Positions 1 to 13,600 of a stretch of DNA of 64,000 bases are shown here, one piece after another. The position numbers were made by a program, and so were the translations under genes. Every line of letters starts with the position of its first letter. The stretch's first letter is position 1. Under the pieces are notes generated by a model. That model made no database searches and was not told the origin of the DNA. It saw only the letters and a program-made list of their open reading frames with translations. The stretch is from positions 3,062,260 through 3,126,259 of the forward strand of contig JANPWX010000480.1 in NCBI GenBank assembly GCA_024734555.1. The letters are read 5' to 3'. The stretch is from Trochalopteron elliotii (taxonomy: Eukaryota; Chordata; Aves; Passeriformes; Leiothrichidae).

Positions 1-3000
1 TGTGCAAATTGTGGCTCCTTTGAAAACCTCACAGTTTATCAGGAAGGCTCAGGAAGCACAGAGCTGTTTATTGATGCTACAGGACTTCCTGGGACTGTGC
101 CATGGGACATCTCTGCTTGGAGTGTTTGACACAGGCCTGTCTGCAGGGGACAGTGCCCAGGCACTGCCATCTGCACTGAAAGACTAAAGGTGGCTCCCAG
201 CAGTCCTCTGCAGGAGATAATTTCCTCCCTCAATTAGGTGACACTTTCTAGATGCTGCACTTCAGAAGCCTACCCTCTTCCCAAGCCCAGCTCTACAGTC
301 AGGTAGTGGTGAACAGAACATACAAACTTTCTATTGCTAATATATTTCACAGTGCTGTGTGATATTAGCAAACTCCAAATAGCTGTCAGGACCTCAAGGT
401 ATTCTGGAACATCCTTTGATGTTACAAAGTAATACATTTTCCATATTATTCCTTTGAACACATTATATATGCAAAGTCTAGCACTTCTTATGGGAGAGGT
501 GGAATTATCATACAACAAGATATTTTTTCCTCTGGTTCTTTCATGGCTCATAACATATAAAATTTCTTCTTAAAATCCAGGCTAGGAACTCAAACTTAAT
601 TTATACAGTATTGAAAACATTACAGGGCATAAATCAGTTCAATTTTTAAAGTTCCTGTATGATATTTTCAGAGCAGCCAAATTCCTTCATTCGCCTGGAC
701 TCCTTCCAAAATTCTGCCAGCGCTCATGGAAATCTAAATAACTTTGGAGAAAAAGCAGGTTTTCTGTGGAGGCTCAGATTACCCTGTCACCCTTCCTCCA
801 CTGCAGACAAACCTCTGATAAACATGGAGAATAGGGACAGGGAAATTACTTCATTACTTCATGTCCTTTTCAATTACAAACATCAAGGAGTCTGAGCCTC
901 CTGCCAGCTCATGCCCCAGACCCTTGCAAATTTGTGGCTTTCAAAAGCCAACAGTTGCATTTCCTTTGCCAGCAGGGATAAGCGATGGAAAGTGAGCAGG
1001 GGAGCTCGCTTGAATTTTATTTCTGAGTGTTATTTAAAAAGTTTCAAATCTCAGCTCTGTTTATTTAAAGTAGGACTCCAGCTGAAATGTAAGCCTGTGA
1101 AGCAGAGAAGTGATCAAAACAGGACTGCACCTTCTTTTCTTTTCTGAGAATTAATCACTCAGCGGTGGTGTGTTACTGTAATCGTTCTGTGATCATTTAA
1201 CCTGGAAGCAGTATTTCCAGAGAGCTTTGGAATATTCTCCTGCTGGCATCTTCACATCTACTGTTTGTGCCCTTCACCTATTTTCACAGCACATGAGGTT
1301 AATGCATTGTTTTTCTACCATTTTTGCTTCGTGGTTTGATTTACACCTAAAGAAACAGGTGCATTTTCTCTGATGTAATTTTTCCATTATTGATAAACTA
1401 ACATTACAAAACCAAGGCGGTTTAAGATCTTACTTAGAAACCCCATTATTTCTAAAAAAAAAAAAAAACACAAAAAAAACCCAAACAAACAAACAAACAA
1501 ACAAACCCAACAAAAAAATCCCAAACAACCAACCAAAAAACAAGGAAAACCCAGTTTGAGAACATTGTGTTGCAGAGGTGGGGAAAATGTTACAGGGGTG
1601 AATCTGATTTCCTACTTCAAGCATAAATCTTACAGGCTCAGGTTTTTTTCTGCTAGGTTTTTAGGTCTGTGCTAAAAGTCACTGAAATAGAAGCCTGTGT
1701 TTGGATTAACCACCAGGGTCTGTGTATAGCTCTGGGAGGGTTTTCTGTGGTCCATTCTGCTCCTCTGGCAGATTCTGCAGTGTGGGTCACTGGGTACCTC
1801 AGCTGGCCAGATATCTGCACTGCATGGTACAGGACCCTTGTGATCATTGCTGTGATCAGGACCAGTGAAAAGGTTGTGGGGTTCTTCAGCACCTCACAAT
1901 TCAGGCTTTGCTTTGATAGGAATTCAAAACTCCAGACATTGTTGTGAAATGAACCTGAAGTGGGTATGGGTAGAGCAAAGAGCTGATGACATGGAAACCA
2001 AGAGACTATCCATAAATTCTCTATACAGCCTTTCCCAAGTTCACTTGTTTCTTACTTGCACATTACTTGAATACTTCAGTTGGAGTCAGTGGGAATTCTT
2101 TTAAGTGGAATGGAAGTATGGGGAGTTTTTAGTTGGAAGGCTTGCAGCATCTTTTTCATGCTATCAAAGCTTCATCCCTTGGCTACAGCTCTCCTGGATT
2201 CAGACTGTGTGTGGGTAGATCTGCCTCTGTGTGTGTGTTTGTGTGTGCATTTGCCTCCTGAGATTCTCTGCTACCTCCTGGGCCATAAATATTGTGTGAA
2301 CCACAACGGAGGCCTGTCTGCTGCTGGTATCAGCCCAAGTGTGGAAGTACATAAACAAAATAAAAAAAAGCACTAAGGAAAAGTTCACCACATTTGGAAA
2401 GTCCCAGCTGGCCAAGCCTGGGCTTTAGGAGCTGCCTGGAATGAATGGTCTGTACCTGGAATCCTTTTGTGTACTCACTGGCTCCCTAAGATATGGTGCC
2501 AAAATTGGGGGGGTTTTTTGCATAATGCTAAGGTTGCAGTGATAGAGATATTTTTTAGTTAATGGAAATTTTGGATGCGCTATAAGCAATTTTTCCCTTT
2601 AAGAAGGAAAAGTACAGATGGACTCTCATTCTATTTGCTGATATATAATAAGGAAAGGTGTATCACCCCAAGAATGCCTATTGCTGTGACAAATCACAAG
2701 AAGGGGAGAAAGACAGTGCCTGCTAAATTTAGCCTGTTCAAAACCAGTACATTCCAAATCCATGGAGTGAAATACTGTTTGGAGTGAAATATGATTGAAA
2801 CATTTCTGGAAATATAACTCCGCTGGCTAGTTCACCACCTGGACTTAGTTTTCATATTGTAGGAGAGTAATTAAATTTTTATTATTTTTAAATTACAGCT
2901 CCCCCCCCCCTTCCCAAATATCAGTTCTCTTGTCTTCCCACTGAAGCAAGCACTGTTAAGCTGCTATAACTTTTAGAGCATGAAAGCAAATGTTGTAAAG

Positions 3001-6000
3001 AGGTCACTGTAAAGGTCACGCAGCAGGTTTGATGTGTCAGTGGATAAATGATGGGATCACATCTGGAACAGTTTGGTGAATAAATAAAATGTGAAAGCTC
3101 ATATATCACTGCCCACCTTCCAATCTGTAAGGGAAAGAGAAAATAAATTCTCTAATAACCTTGTAAAGCACATAAAAGATATTGAATAAACTCTTGAAAT
3201 TTTGTGACTAAAACTGTCTGTATTAAATAATGATTTTAAGAGTGGCAAAAAGCTTGAAATACAGTATGAGTCTTCCTTGTAAAATGTTGTTTTATTTTAT
3301 GGTTTATTTATTAGACTATACTTGGATAGCTTTGAAAAATATAATTTTGAGTTTAACTATGTGTTATTGAAACACTCTTCCTTTAGATATGTCCCCCAGA
3401 GGTATTTTATATTTACACTTAGGGAAAAGAATTTTCAATTTTTATTATGCAGTGCTGCATTATTGCTCATACTGCCACTATATTCTGCCTTCTGCAAGTA
3501 ACATTAATATATGCATATTTTACTGCCATTACCTTCAAAAGGCCTTAGAAAACCCATAGGTCTAAAATGATTTCTCTAAGTTGGTCATTACCAGCTGCTG
3601 AATTAAGATACAACAGGCTGTATATTGTTTTACTGGGCCATTAATAATAAACCCCTGTGAGCTGTAAGACAGTGAGCTAGAAACTGAGTAATTCTAGGCA
3701 CCAAAGGAATGTACAGTATTAATAAAAGGCTCGCAGAAGCCTGTTCTGGAGTGTGTGAATGCCTTTGGTGTCTGATGTGGGACCCCAGGCAGGGGGTGGG
3801 TTTTGATCTCCAGACTCCTTGGGGGCAGTGGCAGTGGCTGGTGGGGAGGAACCACACTCGTGTGGGGAATTAATCCGTGCAGATGTGTGTGTATGATGTG
3901 GATGTGCATGAAAGGACACATCGTTCTTTAAAATGTATTTAAATTTTGTATTTTAGGTCAGCAAAAAGGGGGATGTAGCACTTATAACACCACAGATGAG
4001 ATTAAGTAAAGCCTTTTATGTTTGTAGTATTTTAACCAGTTCTTTTGCAGAGCCTGATCCTCCAATTTTGAGACTTTTTTTCTAACAGTACACGTGCAGA
4101 ATTAAAGGAAAAATCCTCTAGTTTGGATTAAAAATCCAGAAACAGGACAAATTTGAGGTTCATTTCTTCTAATAACCTGGGGCAAAGGGTTTGCTTGTGT
4201 TTCTACAGGACCCAGGTGGGTTCCAGCAAAGAACATGAAACCACATGAGAAAACACACTGACAACCCCATGAGCAAAGAAGGCACCACACAGACATGAAC
4301 TGCATGGAGACTACAATTCATGCCTGAAATCTCTTGCCCTCATTGCAAAAACTGTGAACTTTTGCTTTCATGTCAATGTAAAAGGTGTGGAAGATGGGAG
4401 TATTGCAAGGCTTTTTGGGCAAAAGTATGGTGTAATTCGTGTTGTATCCCTGAATTTAACAAAGGAATTGTGGCTGTTGATTTTTTTTCTCATAGTAGGC
4501 CGAGAAGAGAAAAATAGCCCTCACCTTTCTGTTCTTAGAGAAGAATGTAGGAAGGAATTTGCAAAAGCATCAGAAAATGTTCATATTTTTAAAAAAAATA
4601 ATGTGCACGAAGTAACTTTGTGCCTTATTGTTGGGTAATGTTTGAACAAGAGCTACTCAAGAGTTCTGCTGCCCCTTTTCCTCCCTTGCACAGCCCATGG
4701 CAGTGCCCAGCTGTGCCCTGAGGCACACAGAGAGCCACCCTCTGCTGCAGTCACTGGGGTGTCTGGGGACACCCAGACACAGGCTGTGCTGTAGGGAAAG
4801 CAGACAAATTCATCATGGCACTGCCACTGTTTTGGTGGGAAGGAAGAGCTGGAAATAGTGCCCAGTGAAGCTGTGGAGAAAGTGCCTCATCTATTTCAAG
4901 CTGGAGTCATCAATAGGGTGAATGCTTGTTTTTGGAGGGTGTGGATTCAAGGAACTGTGGGGTGGATGTGTGGTAGTTCTTCAAGAAACCTGGAATGTCA
5001 CCAACCAATGCTTGTTTGACTCCCACTTTTCATACCTGCCGTTCAGGACATCTGAGATGATGCAGGAAGAGCTAAAAATAAATGTAGGCAAAGTCTAAGC
5101 TGGTTATATCCACAAATAGAGCTTTTATTCTGAAACACTATGTTACCTGTGACCTTTAACCTAAACTTGGAAATCACAGATCACCTTGTGTAACATTGCT
5201 GGACCTCTCTGAAACTGATGCCAGGAAGCAAATCAATGACTTACAAGAAAACTTTATTTTCCCAAATATGATCTTGTTGCAGATAAGTTAATCATGCAAT
5301 TTCTCCAATTCATTTATTGAGCTCCCCTTTAATGTGGGTTTGGTTTCTTGTCCTTGTCAGCTGTTCTAAATATCTTATTCCTTTGATGAGCTGAAACCTC
5401 TTCAAATACCCAGCTCATACTTTTTAGCCAACTTAGCTCCATTAAATTTTTGGCAAATGTGTGGTCATGTGGTTTTTGAAGACAGCCATATTTAATACAA
5501 CTCTGTGCAGCTTTTTTTTCTTCAGAGAAAAGGTAATTTAAGTTACAGAAAGAATTTTATATTTTAGCACTGCTTTCTGACTCCCTGAGCAGTGTGTCAG
5601 TCTTGCCAGAGGAACCTGGAGCTTTGGGCTTTTCTCTTTCATTTTCCTGTGAAGGATTCCAGTTACTCCAAGGATGAACAGGAGCATGTGAAATACTCCA
5701 CAGGGAGTGACAGAGCTGGGGCAGAATGTGACACCTGTTCTAAGGCAACAGAGGTTGTAAAGGGAACAACTTCTTTAGCAGACACATGATGAGGTGCTGT
5801 GTTGAGACAGCCCTGGCCAGTAGAAGTGATCCAGGAGTTTCTTTGCAGAAATGAAACTTACTTCTTACTCAACTTTATTCAGCTTAGATTTTTCTTTTTG
5901 CAAGCTGAATTGTATTCATCTAGAAATTCATCTGGGAATCTGCACCCAGGATGGCCATAGGGGACAGCCCATGGAGAGAGGGACCTGACACAGACATTGC

Positions 6001-7299
6001 TTGTGTGATGACAGAGAAAGCATCTCAGCATGAGTGACTGTCAGAAGCTCATTATTTGTTACCAGCTGATGATTTTGTTATTATCTGCTTCTGAGGTGCA
6101 GCCTGTACTTTCAGCAGTGAAAAGCTTTGTGGTTCTGGACCTGAACAGGGTTTCAACCCTCAGCTGAGAGCCAAGGCTACACATCTTGCATCCAATCCCC
6201 CCAGACAAACCCTTTAAGGGTTCATTCTGCCTCATGTCATAGATGTGGGGGGAGGCAGGACCCAGTTATAAATGGTTCAAAGTCCATAAACCAATTTTTT
6301 CAAGCCTGCATTGAATTGTTATGTACACAGCCTTGTTGGTAGCAAATGCTGAAGCTGGGAAGAAAAGCCAGGAGCCCTCATTTCGTGGCTGGATTTCTGA
6401 CTCTGTGATTTTAGCCCAGCACAGGACAGTGTCTCTCAGATTTCAGTAGTGGCTAAGCACAGAAATATCACTGTTCTAATCCTAATCTGGCCCTAATCCT
6501 GCAGTCCTCTGCCCCACTCATACCCTCACTGTACTTTTGGAGCCAGTTACTAGTTTGCCATGGAATGTCTTCTCTTTTCTGAGAAGTTTTAATCTTGAGG
6601 GAATGTCTGGGTTGAGACATGCTCAGCAGAACAACTGTGCTGGGAAGAATATGGTTTTAATCAGTGAAGCAATGCTTCTGCTAATTAAATTGTGTAGTGT
6701 GTGATAGAGGAGATCTTGTTCAGTTTCCTCTTTCATACTATGTGAACTTTTGTATTTTCTATTCCCTGCCAGAAGCCATCAAATCTTTTTGAAATTCTGG
6801 TGAACAACTGTCCTTGCAAACAAGAAGAGGTTAACAAATTATATTCTAGGCTCAAGTAAAATCATGAGATTGAGGAAGAAAATATGAATCTTTCAGAATT
6901 ATAAAGATCATGGCAGATACTCGTAAAATTTGAGCTGGTGCCATGCTGTTGGAAGATCCAATCATTTTAATTTTGAAAGATTTCAGCACATTTACAAACT
7001 GTGGTCAGCTAAACATGCTGCTAAATCAATACCTGAAACACTTTTTTAGCTTTTTCAGCTTAGTTTTGCATCTGGCTTTTCTGGGGGAGGGTGCAGGTCT
7101 TCGAGAATTTACTGTAACATAACATATATGAGGTGAGATGTGATGCATGGCTGAGGGGAGGATCGGCCCAATAATCCATGGTAGGGCTACATTATGGTTC
7201 TACAATCCCCCATCCATCTTTGTCAGGTGAGTATGCTTTAAATGGGAAGTGGAAGCCACTGGAACATGTAAGATTAATAGGTGATGTGTGTGTTAATTA
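1..7299. other. gene-free intergenic DNA
   Basis: No exon, RNA gene or clear transposon was recognised. Open frames are short and unlike known proteins. Local features are an A/C-rich tract (annotated separately), a TG-rich patch near 2219-2250 and a run of ten C at 2901-2910. A cysteine-rich frame near 4320-4517 looks like chance. Confidence 0.6.
1454..1550. repeat. A/C-rich low-complexity tract with CAAA repeats
   Basis: A run of about 15 A is followed by CAAA and related units with almost no T or G. It could be the decayed poly(A) tail of a retroposon, but no element body is recognisable beside it. Confidence 0.85.
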
Positions 7300-7725
7300 C
7301 AGGATCATAGATGTTGGGTTTGGAATGGTCTTTATAGGCTGTTGAGTCAAATCCCTGGGATCTCTTGTGGTTTACCCCAGGTATTTTCCCTCTGAGAGCA
7401 CTCACTGGCATCAGCTGTGACGTGTCTGTTGATAATGCTTGTGCTGCTTCTCTCTTCAGACTGCTACACTGTTGAATTAATGTTCCTGTTGCAAAGTTTT
7501 TCCTTGTTATCTAATCTAAACTTGCCCTTCTTTTAATTTAAAGCCATTACCTCCTGTAGTACATTGCACTTGGCCAACCTTAAATAAGTCTTTCTTCTCC
7601 TTTACATTATTTCCTCTCAAGTATTAATTACCTCCAACACTTCTCTTTATTTCTTTAAGCTATTTAGGTTAACTTGCCTTAACCTTTCTTCGAACCCTCC
7701 TCTCAAAGGTTAGGTTAGCTGACAT
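7300..7725 (-). mobile_element. old CR1 LINE 3' fragment
   Basis: The left edge reads as the reverse complement of a CR1 3' terminus (around AGGATCATAGA). The plus strand then follows the usual CR1 order: a stretch meaning 'cttgttatctaatctaaac', a 'cattacctcctgt' block, and a pyrimidine-rich part ending near an 'aacctttcttcg' motif. Divergence is high, so this is an old, 5'-truncated copy with no usable reading frame. The right edge is approximate. Confidence 0.75.
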
Positions 7726-10224
7726 ATTGTCTTGAAAATGTTAACTGTTGCTAAAAGCACTTCTTATAGAGCACACTCCTACCGAGTGTGCAGCTGGATA
7801 AATACATGGTGACCTTTTTTCTAGGACCTCTCGTGGCCACAGCGTGGTCATGTAGATGATTCTTAACTACTGATTTCCCAGCAATGTACTTGGTGTACTC
7901 TGTTTTGTTTGTAAATAAATCAGGGACCTGACCTGAGGAGTACCCAATACCATTGCTCAAAACCTAACATGAAAAACTGAGAAAGGCTGCATGGACTGGC
8001 AGTAAAATCTGACTTGTCACCTTCTAGAGGACAGGCTCTGTTCATTAATGCCTCAAGGTTGCTGAGGAAGCATTGAACAGCACAGGGAGGGTTTAGTGCT
8101 GTGCACTCTTCTCTGTCAGGGGCTCAGGGAGGCTTTCAGCCTTGGCTGGCTCTCAGACCTGAGTGCTGGAACCCGTCTGTGGTCAGGACAGTTCAGAGTC
8201 AGTTTTGTGGAAACTCAATTTCCTAACTGGGCTTTGCAGCTGATGTGGACCCTATAACAGAACTGCTTATAGGGAAGCTGCCCAGAAACCCCTTCCCCTC
8301 TGTCCTGCCCTTGGTGGGGTTATTCCTCCCAAGAAATGCTTGCTTCCAGAAATTCACAGAGGAAAGTGTCTGTGCTCTCCTGGGCACATGGACTAATTTT
8401 GCAGCTTCTAATACAGGGTTACTTACAGAAGAACTGGTTGGAATCCGGTCCTTAATCAAGAATCATTATGCTGGGAGGAAAAAGTTTTGCTTTTCTAGTC
8501 TGAGCAAGGGACATGCACATGAGGAGAAATTATGTTATCCCTTCAACAATCCAGCCATTAAACTCCACACGGGAACATCTGTTTCCTTCATAATCTTCAC
8601 AGAAGGATGGGGGTTTTGCTCTCCAAGACAAGCAGCTTTGCTATCACGTTGTATATTTTATTCTGTTCCACTCTTTCACTTTTTCCAGGGTAGATTTGAG
8701 GTGTTATTTGAAACCTGTCAGAAAAGGGCTCATCTCTTACAGCATCGGCTCCTTGTGTCGCCTTTGAGACTCCTCCAGTGTTGCTTGTTCCATCAGGGAA
8801 TTCAAACATTCAAATTGATGCAAGCAAGATGAGAACAGGCTGAGATTCTGGCAGAGTGGTTTTTGTTAACAGTTGTTCCCAGGCCAACAAAATTTGAGGC
8901 CCCCTGTGTTAGGGGGAGAGGAGAATTTGTGAGAAGCCACCTCCATGTCACACATGCATTCCATTTGCTGGCTGACAAAAGCTGCATATCCAGCAGGCCC
9001 CTGTTTCTTCTGTGCCTGACAACAGGCTCCTTGGGATCTTCTTTCAGAAGCATATGAACAGTGGTAAAACTGAGGTTTACTGAATCCTTGCCCAGAGCTT
9101 TTCTGACTCATCATATGGTATATTCACATGTAACTCATTTTTCCAGCAAATCTTTACTCCAGACCTCAAAGAGGATACAGGAATGAATGAAGAGTTGCTG
9201 TTTATTTTCTAAAAAGTTTATGTGGAAACAGATTCTTTCCTAGTTCCGTGGTCCTGATTGCATTTTCAAGCCTGGTGCTGCTCTTTGGGCTGTTTTAAGC
9301 CCTTTACTTGAAAGAGTTCCAGAATAAAGGGAAATCCTTGTAGTTGTTGTGCAGCTGAAATGATCAGGTGACAGGTAATAATTTGGTGTAGAAAGGCAAA
9401 TAAAAGTGCATTTATGAATATGCCATTCTCTCAGGAAAGTGAGAAAAGCAGCCCTTCTTTAGTTTGTTCGTGGGGTTTTGTTTTGTTTTAACTTTCTTAT
9501 GTGCCACAGCAAAAAAAAAAAAAAAAAGAAATCTGATCTCCAGACCACTTTCCAAATGTTTTACCCTTGCAAGATCTGCTCACTTTTTTTTTGATTGAAG
9601 CCAACTGGCATAACCTTCCAGTCAGAGATGAAGCATGGAGGAGCTCTATGGTGGCCCAGGGCCTGGCTGAATTAGTGATGTTGTTTTCAGCTACCAGTTG
9701 TGAGCCTTGATCTCCTGTTGCTCCAGTGTTTCCTCCTTCCAAGGTGTGTTATTTTCTGCAGTCATGAATTGGTGATCCCTGCTGTGGTAGCATAATTTCT
9801 GGAAGGAATTCCCTAAAGGGAAAATTCAATTCTACTTTTGAATCCTAAAGCTGAAAATATCTTATGTATCAGTGCTACTTGACCACTGAACATTTCCTTA
9901 TGCAGAAATAGCATAATGGGGCCAGGACATCAGGGCATATAAGGCTGAGGGAATCCTGGAAAATCCTTTATGTCACCAAGCTGGGCAAAAGTTTGGGGAG
10001 TTTACATCATAGATTAAGGCTGGTCTCCCTCCTTGTGTAGGAAATTCCAGAATTTGGTGCAGAATGAAAATTCCAAAGATGTGTGGAGTGTTTGTGATGA
10101 GGGCACATAACTCTGTTTGGGCACTGCAGACTCCTAAGTGGGTACAAAGGGAGCAAACGTGGAGCAAACAGCTCCATCTCCTCCTCACTGGATTGCTCTC
10201 TGCAAAGAGAGAATGGTGGAAATG
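7726..10224. other. gene-free intergenic DNA
   Basis: The longest open frame in the window, 8245-8832 on the plus strand (195 codons), lies here. It has no recognisable domain, membrane pattern or homology, and one frame of this length is expected by chance in 64 kb. A run of about 17 A occurs near 9511-9527. No exon was supported. Confidence 0.55.
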
Positions 10225-10661
10225 TGTGAGGACACAAAAAGAACCACACTCACCCTCAGGATGTGAGATGAAAAGGAAAAGGGAAGTTTATTTTGGGGAT
10301 CTCAACTTCTATAGTTTTTGGGATTTGGTCAAGGATTGAGGGATGAGTGGAACACCCACCTGACCCCAGTAGTCAACTCAGAAGTCCATCAATTTGTCCT
10401 TCCCCCTAGAAGGAATGCGTTTACCAAACACCAGTCTTTGTTTTTGTTACAATGCATAAGAACTCTCCAGTCCAAGAACGAAAACATCAGAAAACTGAAA
10501 AATCAGAGTGACAGAAATGTGCTCTTGCTGCTCACCTTGGATGCCTGCACCACAGCAGCACTGTTTAGTGAAGGAGCCTCCTTTTGAAACTCCCAGAACT
10601 CCAGATTTTGCAATCCTCCTGATGTCTGCCAACACACATGCACTCCCAGTCCTGTCCCACA
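10225..10661 (-). mobile_element. probable solo LTR of an endogenous retrovirus
   Basis: Read on the minus strand, this begins TGTGGGACA and ends TGTCCTCACA, a near-complementary TG...CA pair. It has a TATA-like CTATAG box around 10310 and an AATAAA poly(A) signal about 25 bases later, followed by a T-rich U5-like part. This is the U3-R-U5 layout of an LTR. No primer binding site or internal region follows, so it would be a solo LTR. The edges rest on the inverted termini only, and no clean target-site duplication was found. Confidence 0.5.
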
Positions 10662-13600
10662 GAAGCCAGAAATCACTGAATCGTGCAGAGGCATCTCCAG
10701 AGGATCATCTTTGGCATATAAATGTTCATACAGAACGTGAGAATGGGGAAAAACAAATGTGGCACCCTCTTGAAGGGGTTGATTTATGACAGCAGAGGAG
10801 TTGGGGAGTACAAAGCTGCCTTCTGGGACCAGCTAATTTCATGTTTTAGTTGCTTGTAAATAAGAGAGTTTCAGATAAATGCACCCATCTAGCTGACTGC
10901 ATGTTCCATTACTGGGAGGATTAAGCCAGTTTAAAAGATTTAGGAGACTGCTGTGCCAAGTTCATGTTTTTTAAGAGTGAGGACTGCCAAGCCCAGTGGG
11001 TGTAAGAGCTACTTTGGAAGCACTTTTATGAACTATTCCTGATGCATATCTTCAAAATATTTAAAGCAACACCTGTCATAGGCCATTCTCTCTTTATCCT
11101 CTCCTTGTGCCAAGTAATGGTGCCACGTGGTTTCTACAACTGAAATAACTCTTGGAATAAAACATCCTGCAGCTCGGTGTGCAGTGTATGTTGTCAGGAC
11201 TTCTCTTTTTTCCCTTTTTTCCCCCCCTCCAGGATTTCTACATGTTGGCTATGAGTGCTAATAAACTGCTTGGGAGCCACCATTATTGTGTTAATCTGGA
11301 TTTGGCACTGAAAGGATATTAAAGCTATTCCATTATCAGCCTTGTGAATATAAAATACCATGGACTTTTAAATATTTACATTATTGCAAGGTTCAGGCCC
11401 AAAGGTATGAGGGGGCTGTATTCAGGCCTCCCACGATGGAGTCTTGGGTGTAAAGAGGGATTTAGCCTCCTGACTATGCAGGATTATCACATCCTGTCTC
11501 CCTATATAATGAATAGAGAATAAGGGATTTTGTTGGCTAAATTATGTGTTTAGAGCAAATGATATTTTTTTTTTCCACTGGTTTTAGAGGGAAGTGGTGT
11601 CTCAACAATAGGTTAAGCCCTTCTCATTATTCTGAATGCAACCACCTGAAAATCTCCTCACTTGGCATCCTTAAATTCAGGTCTACACCAAGGTCAGGCT
11701 CTGCAGAACTTCAGTTTGGTGTCCCCTGAGCCCAGACTTTGGGTTGTTTTCCCTGTTTTTCTCAAAGATCACTTAAAAAAATTGAAAGCTTCTGTGGGAC
11801 AGTTGTTCATACCAACACCATCATGTTCCTTTAGGGCACATCTAGGCGTTTTATCCAAGAATTATTTTTGTTGCTCCCTGTACCTGGTGGTGCAGGCTGG
11901 GGGTCGCTGCCACAGCACAATGTTGTTTCTCTGTGCTGTGCAGAACCTCAGAACACACTGCAGGCCATGTGAGCTGTAATATGTAAATCATCATTAGCAG
12001 ATGTTTATTGTTTCTTTTCAGAAAATCAGATTTGACTAATCAGCCTAAGTGAAACATATGCTGAAATTAATTAAAGTTTGTTTTAAAATAATTTGCATGC
12101 TTATTGCTTTTAACTGATTGTAATTGGGGCTTTTGAATACTTTTTAACAGACAGAGTCACCTGAGCTTTTCAAAGCACCCACTGGCATGTCGCCATCCAT
12201 CTCCCACTGCTGGATAAATGATCTGAGCTCCCAATCCCACAGAATCACAGCAGAAAAAGCAGGAGCATGTCATTGTTCCCCATCTTGCTTTGGTGGGTTT
12301 GTAATGAGTGCAGTTGCTGAGATATGTGTGCCATGATGAAAGAGCTGATGATTGCAGAATAACAGAAGACAGCAGAGCTTTTATGACTAACACAGAGAGT
12401 TGACAGTGTTGCCTGAGCATCGTGTGTGGTGGGAGGTCTCAGTGTTTTGATAAGATTGCTCACCTATAAACACCTCTAGCATCCCCCCTGGACAGCACTG
12501 GGGGTGTCAGGACTGTCAGAGATGCCCGTGGTGTGGGTTGGCCCTACAGGTGAGTGCCCTGGCCAGCCAGGCTGTGCAGGGGCTGTCTGACACTCTGCTC
12601 TGAGCCTGGATGGAGCCAGCTGGCTCTGCAGGCAGAGACATTTCGTGTGGGGAGGGACTGGCATCCTCTCAAGCTCTGCCCCAACAGGCAGCATGGCTCA
12701 ACTGGCTCAACCCACTTGTCTCTGGGAACCCAGCAGAAGAGCCAAAGGCAGCAGCAGCCTTGCCAGAGCAGGCTGGTGCCTCACTTGCAGGCTCAGCCTG
12801 GGCTCCGTGTCTGGTGCTGCTGCTGGCTCACTGCTGAGCACTGGGCAAGTCACTTGTGTTTTGCTCCCCAAGCTTTTTTAGCTGAAGGAAATAGCTGGGC
12901 CTGAGAACTGTCTCTTTGATAACAGCAGGTTGTACAATGGGGCTCTGAACAGGACGTGCTTTTAGCTCTGGGCTTCTCACTGGGAGCCAATGAATCATGT
13001 GCTCCAGGTTTTACACGGGCTCCTTAATGGTCTCCAGGTGGAGATGAAGGTGTGGGTTATGACCTATAACTTCCTAAATAGCCTGGGGCTGGCCCAGCCA
13101 TGGGACTGCCTTTCTCTGTGTTGTGTCCTGCCATGGAAGGCAGAAATGTGCTCCCTACAGGAAATAACAAGGTGACCAGCAGTCTGCAGCCAGTCTTAAG
13201 GAAGGGGTTCCTTTTCTCCCACCTCCTCTTCTTTGGTTTGAAATTATGGAGAAAGAAAATGTCAAGAATGGCCCTGGGGGGAAAAAAAAAAGTATTTGAG
13301 TGAATCTAGAGCTCCTAGGGGCAAAAGGATACCTTAGTCAACAGGTGAGCTGCAGTGAAAGGCCTCTCAGTAAGGTGAAAGTTATATTAATTGAAGTTAC
13401 ATTTAATTGTATTTAGTCTCATACATCCAGCTGGCCTCATGTGAAGAATCTAAGTAGACCTGGGCTCAGGCTCCTTTATGCAAAGTGGGCCCATCAGTGG
13501 AGCCATGTATCAGCATCCTGCCACTGATAAATACTGCTCATCCCAGCAGAGGATTTATCTCACTAGCACTGCTTACCCTGCAGCAGAGCTTGCAGGATTA

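Noticed and set aside
4320..4638. Cysteine-rich frame with CPHCKNC-like spacing, overlapped by a second frame
   Set aside because: The cysteine spacing does not match a known zinc finger, both frames are short, and there are no splice or start signals in support.
8245..8832. Longest open frame in the window, 195 codons on the plus strand
   Set aside because: No domain, motif or splice context, and a frame of this length is expected about once by chance in 64 kb.
12228..12260. CACAGAATCACAG, resembling a CR1 end
   Set aside because: The sequence that follows does not continue as CR1, so the match is too short.
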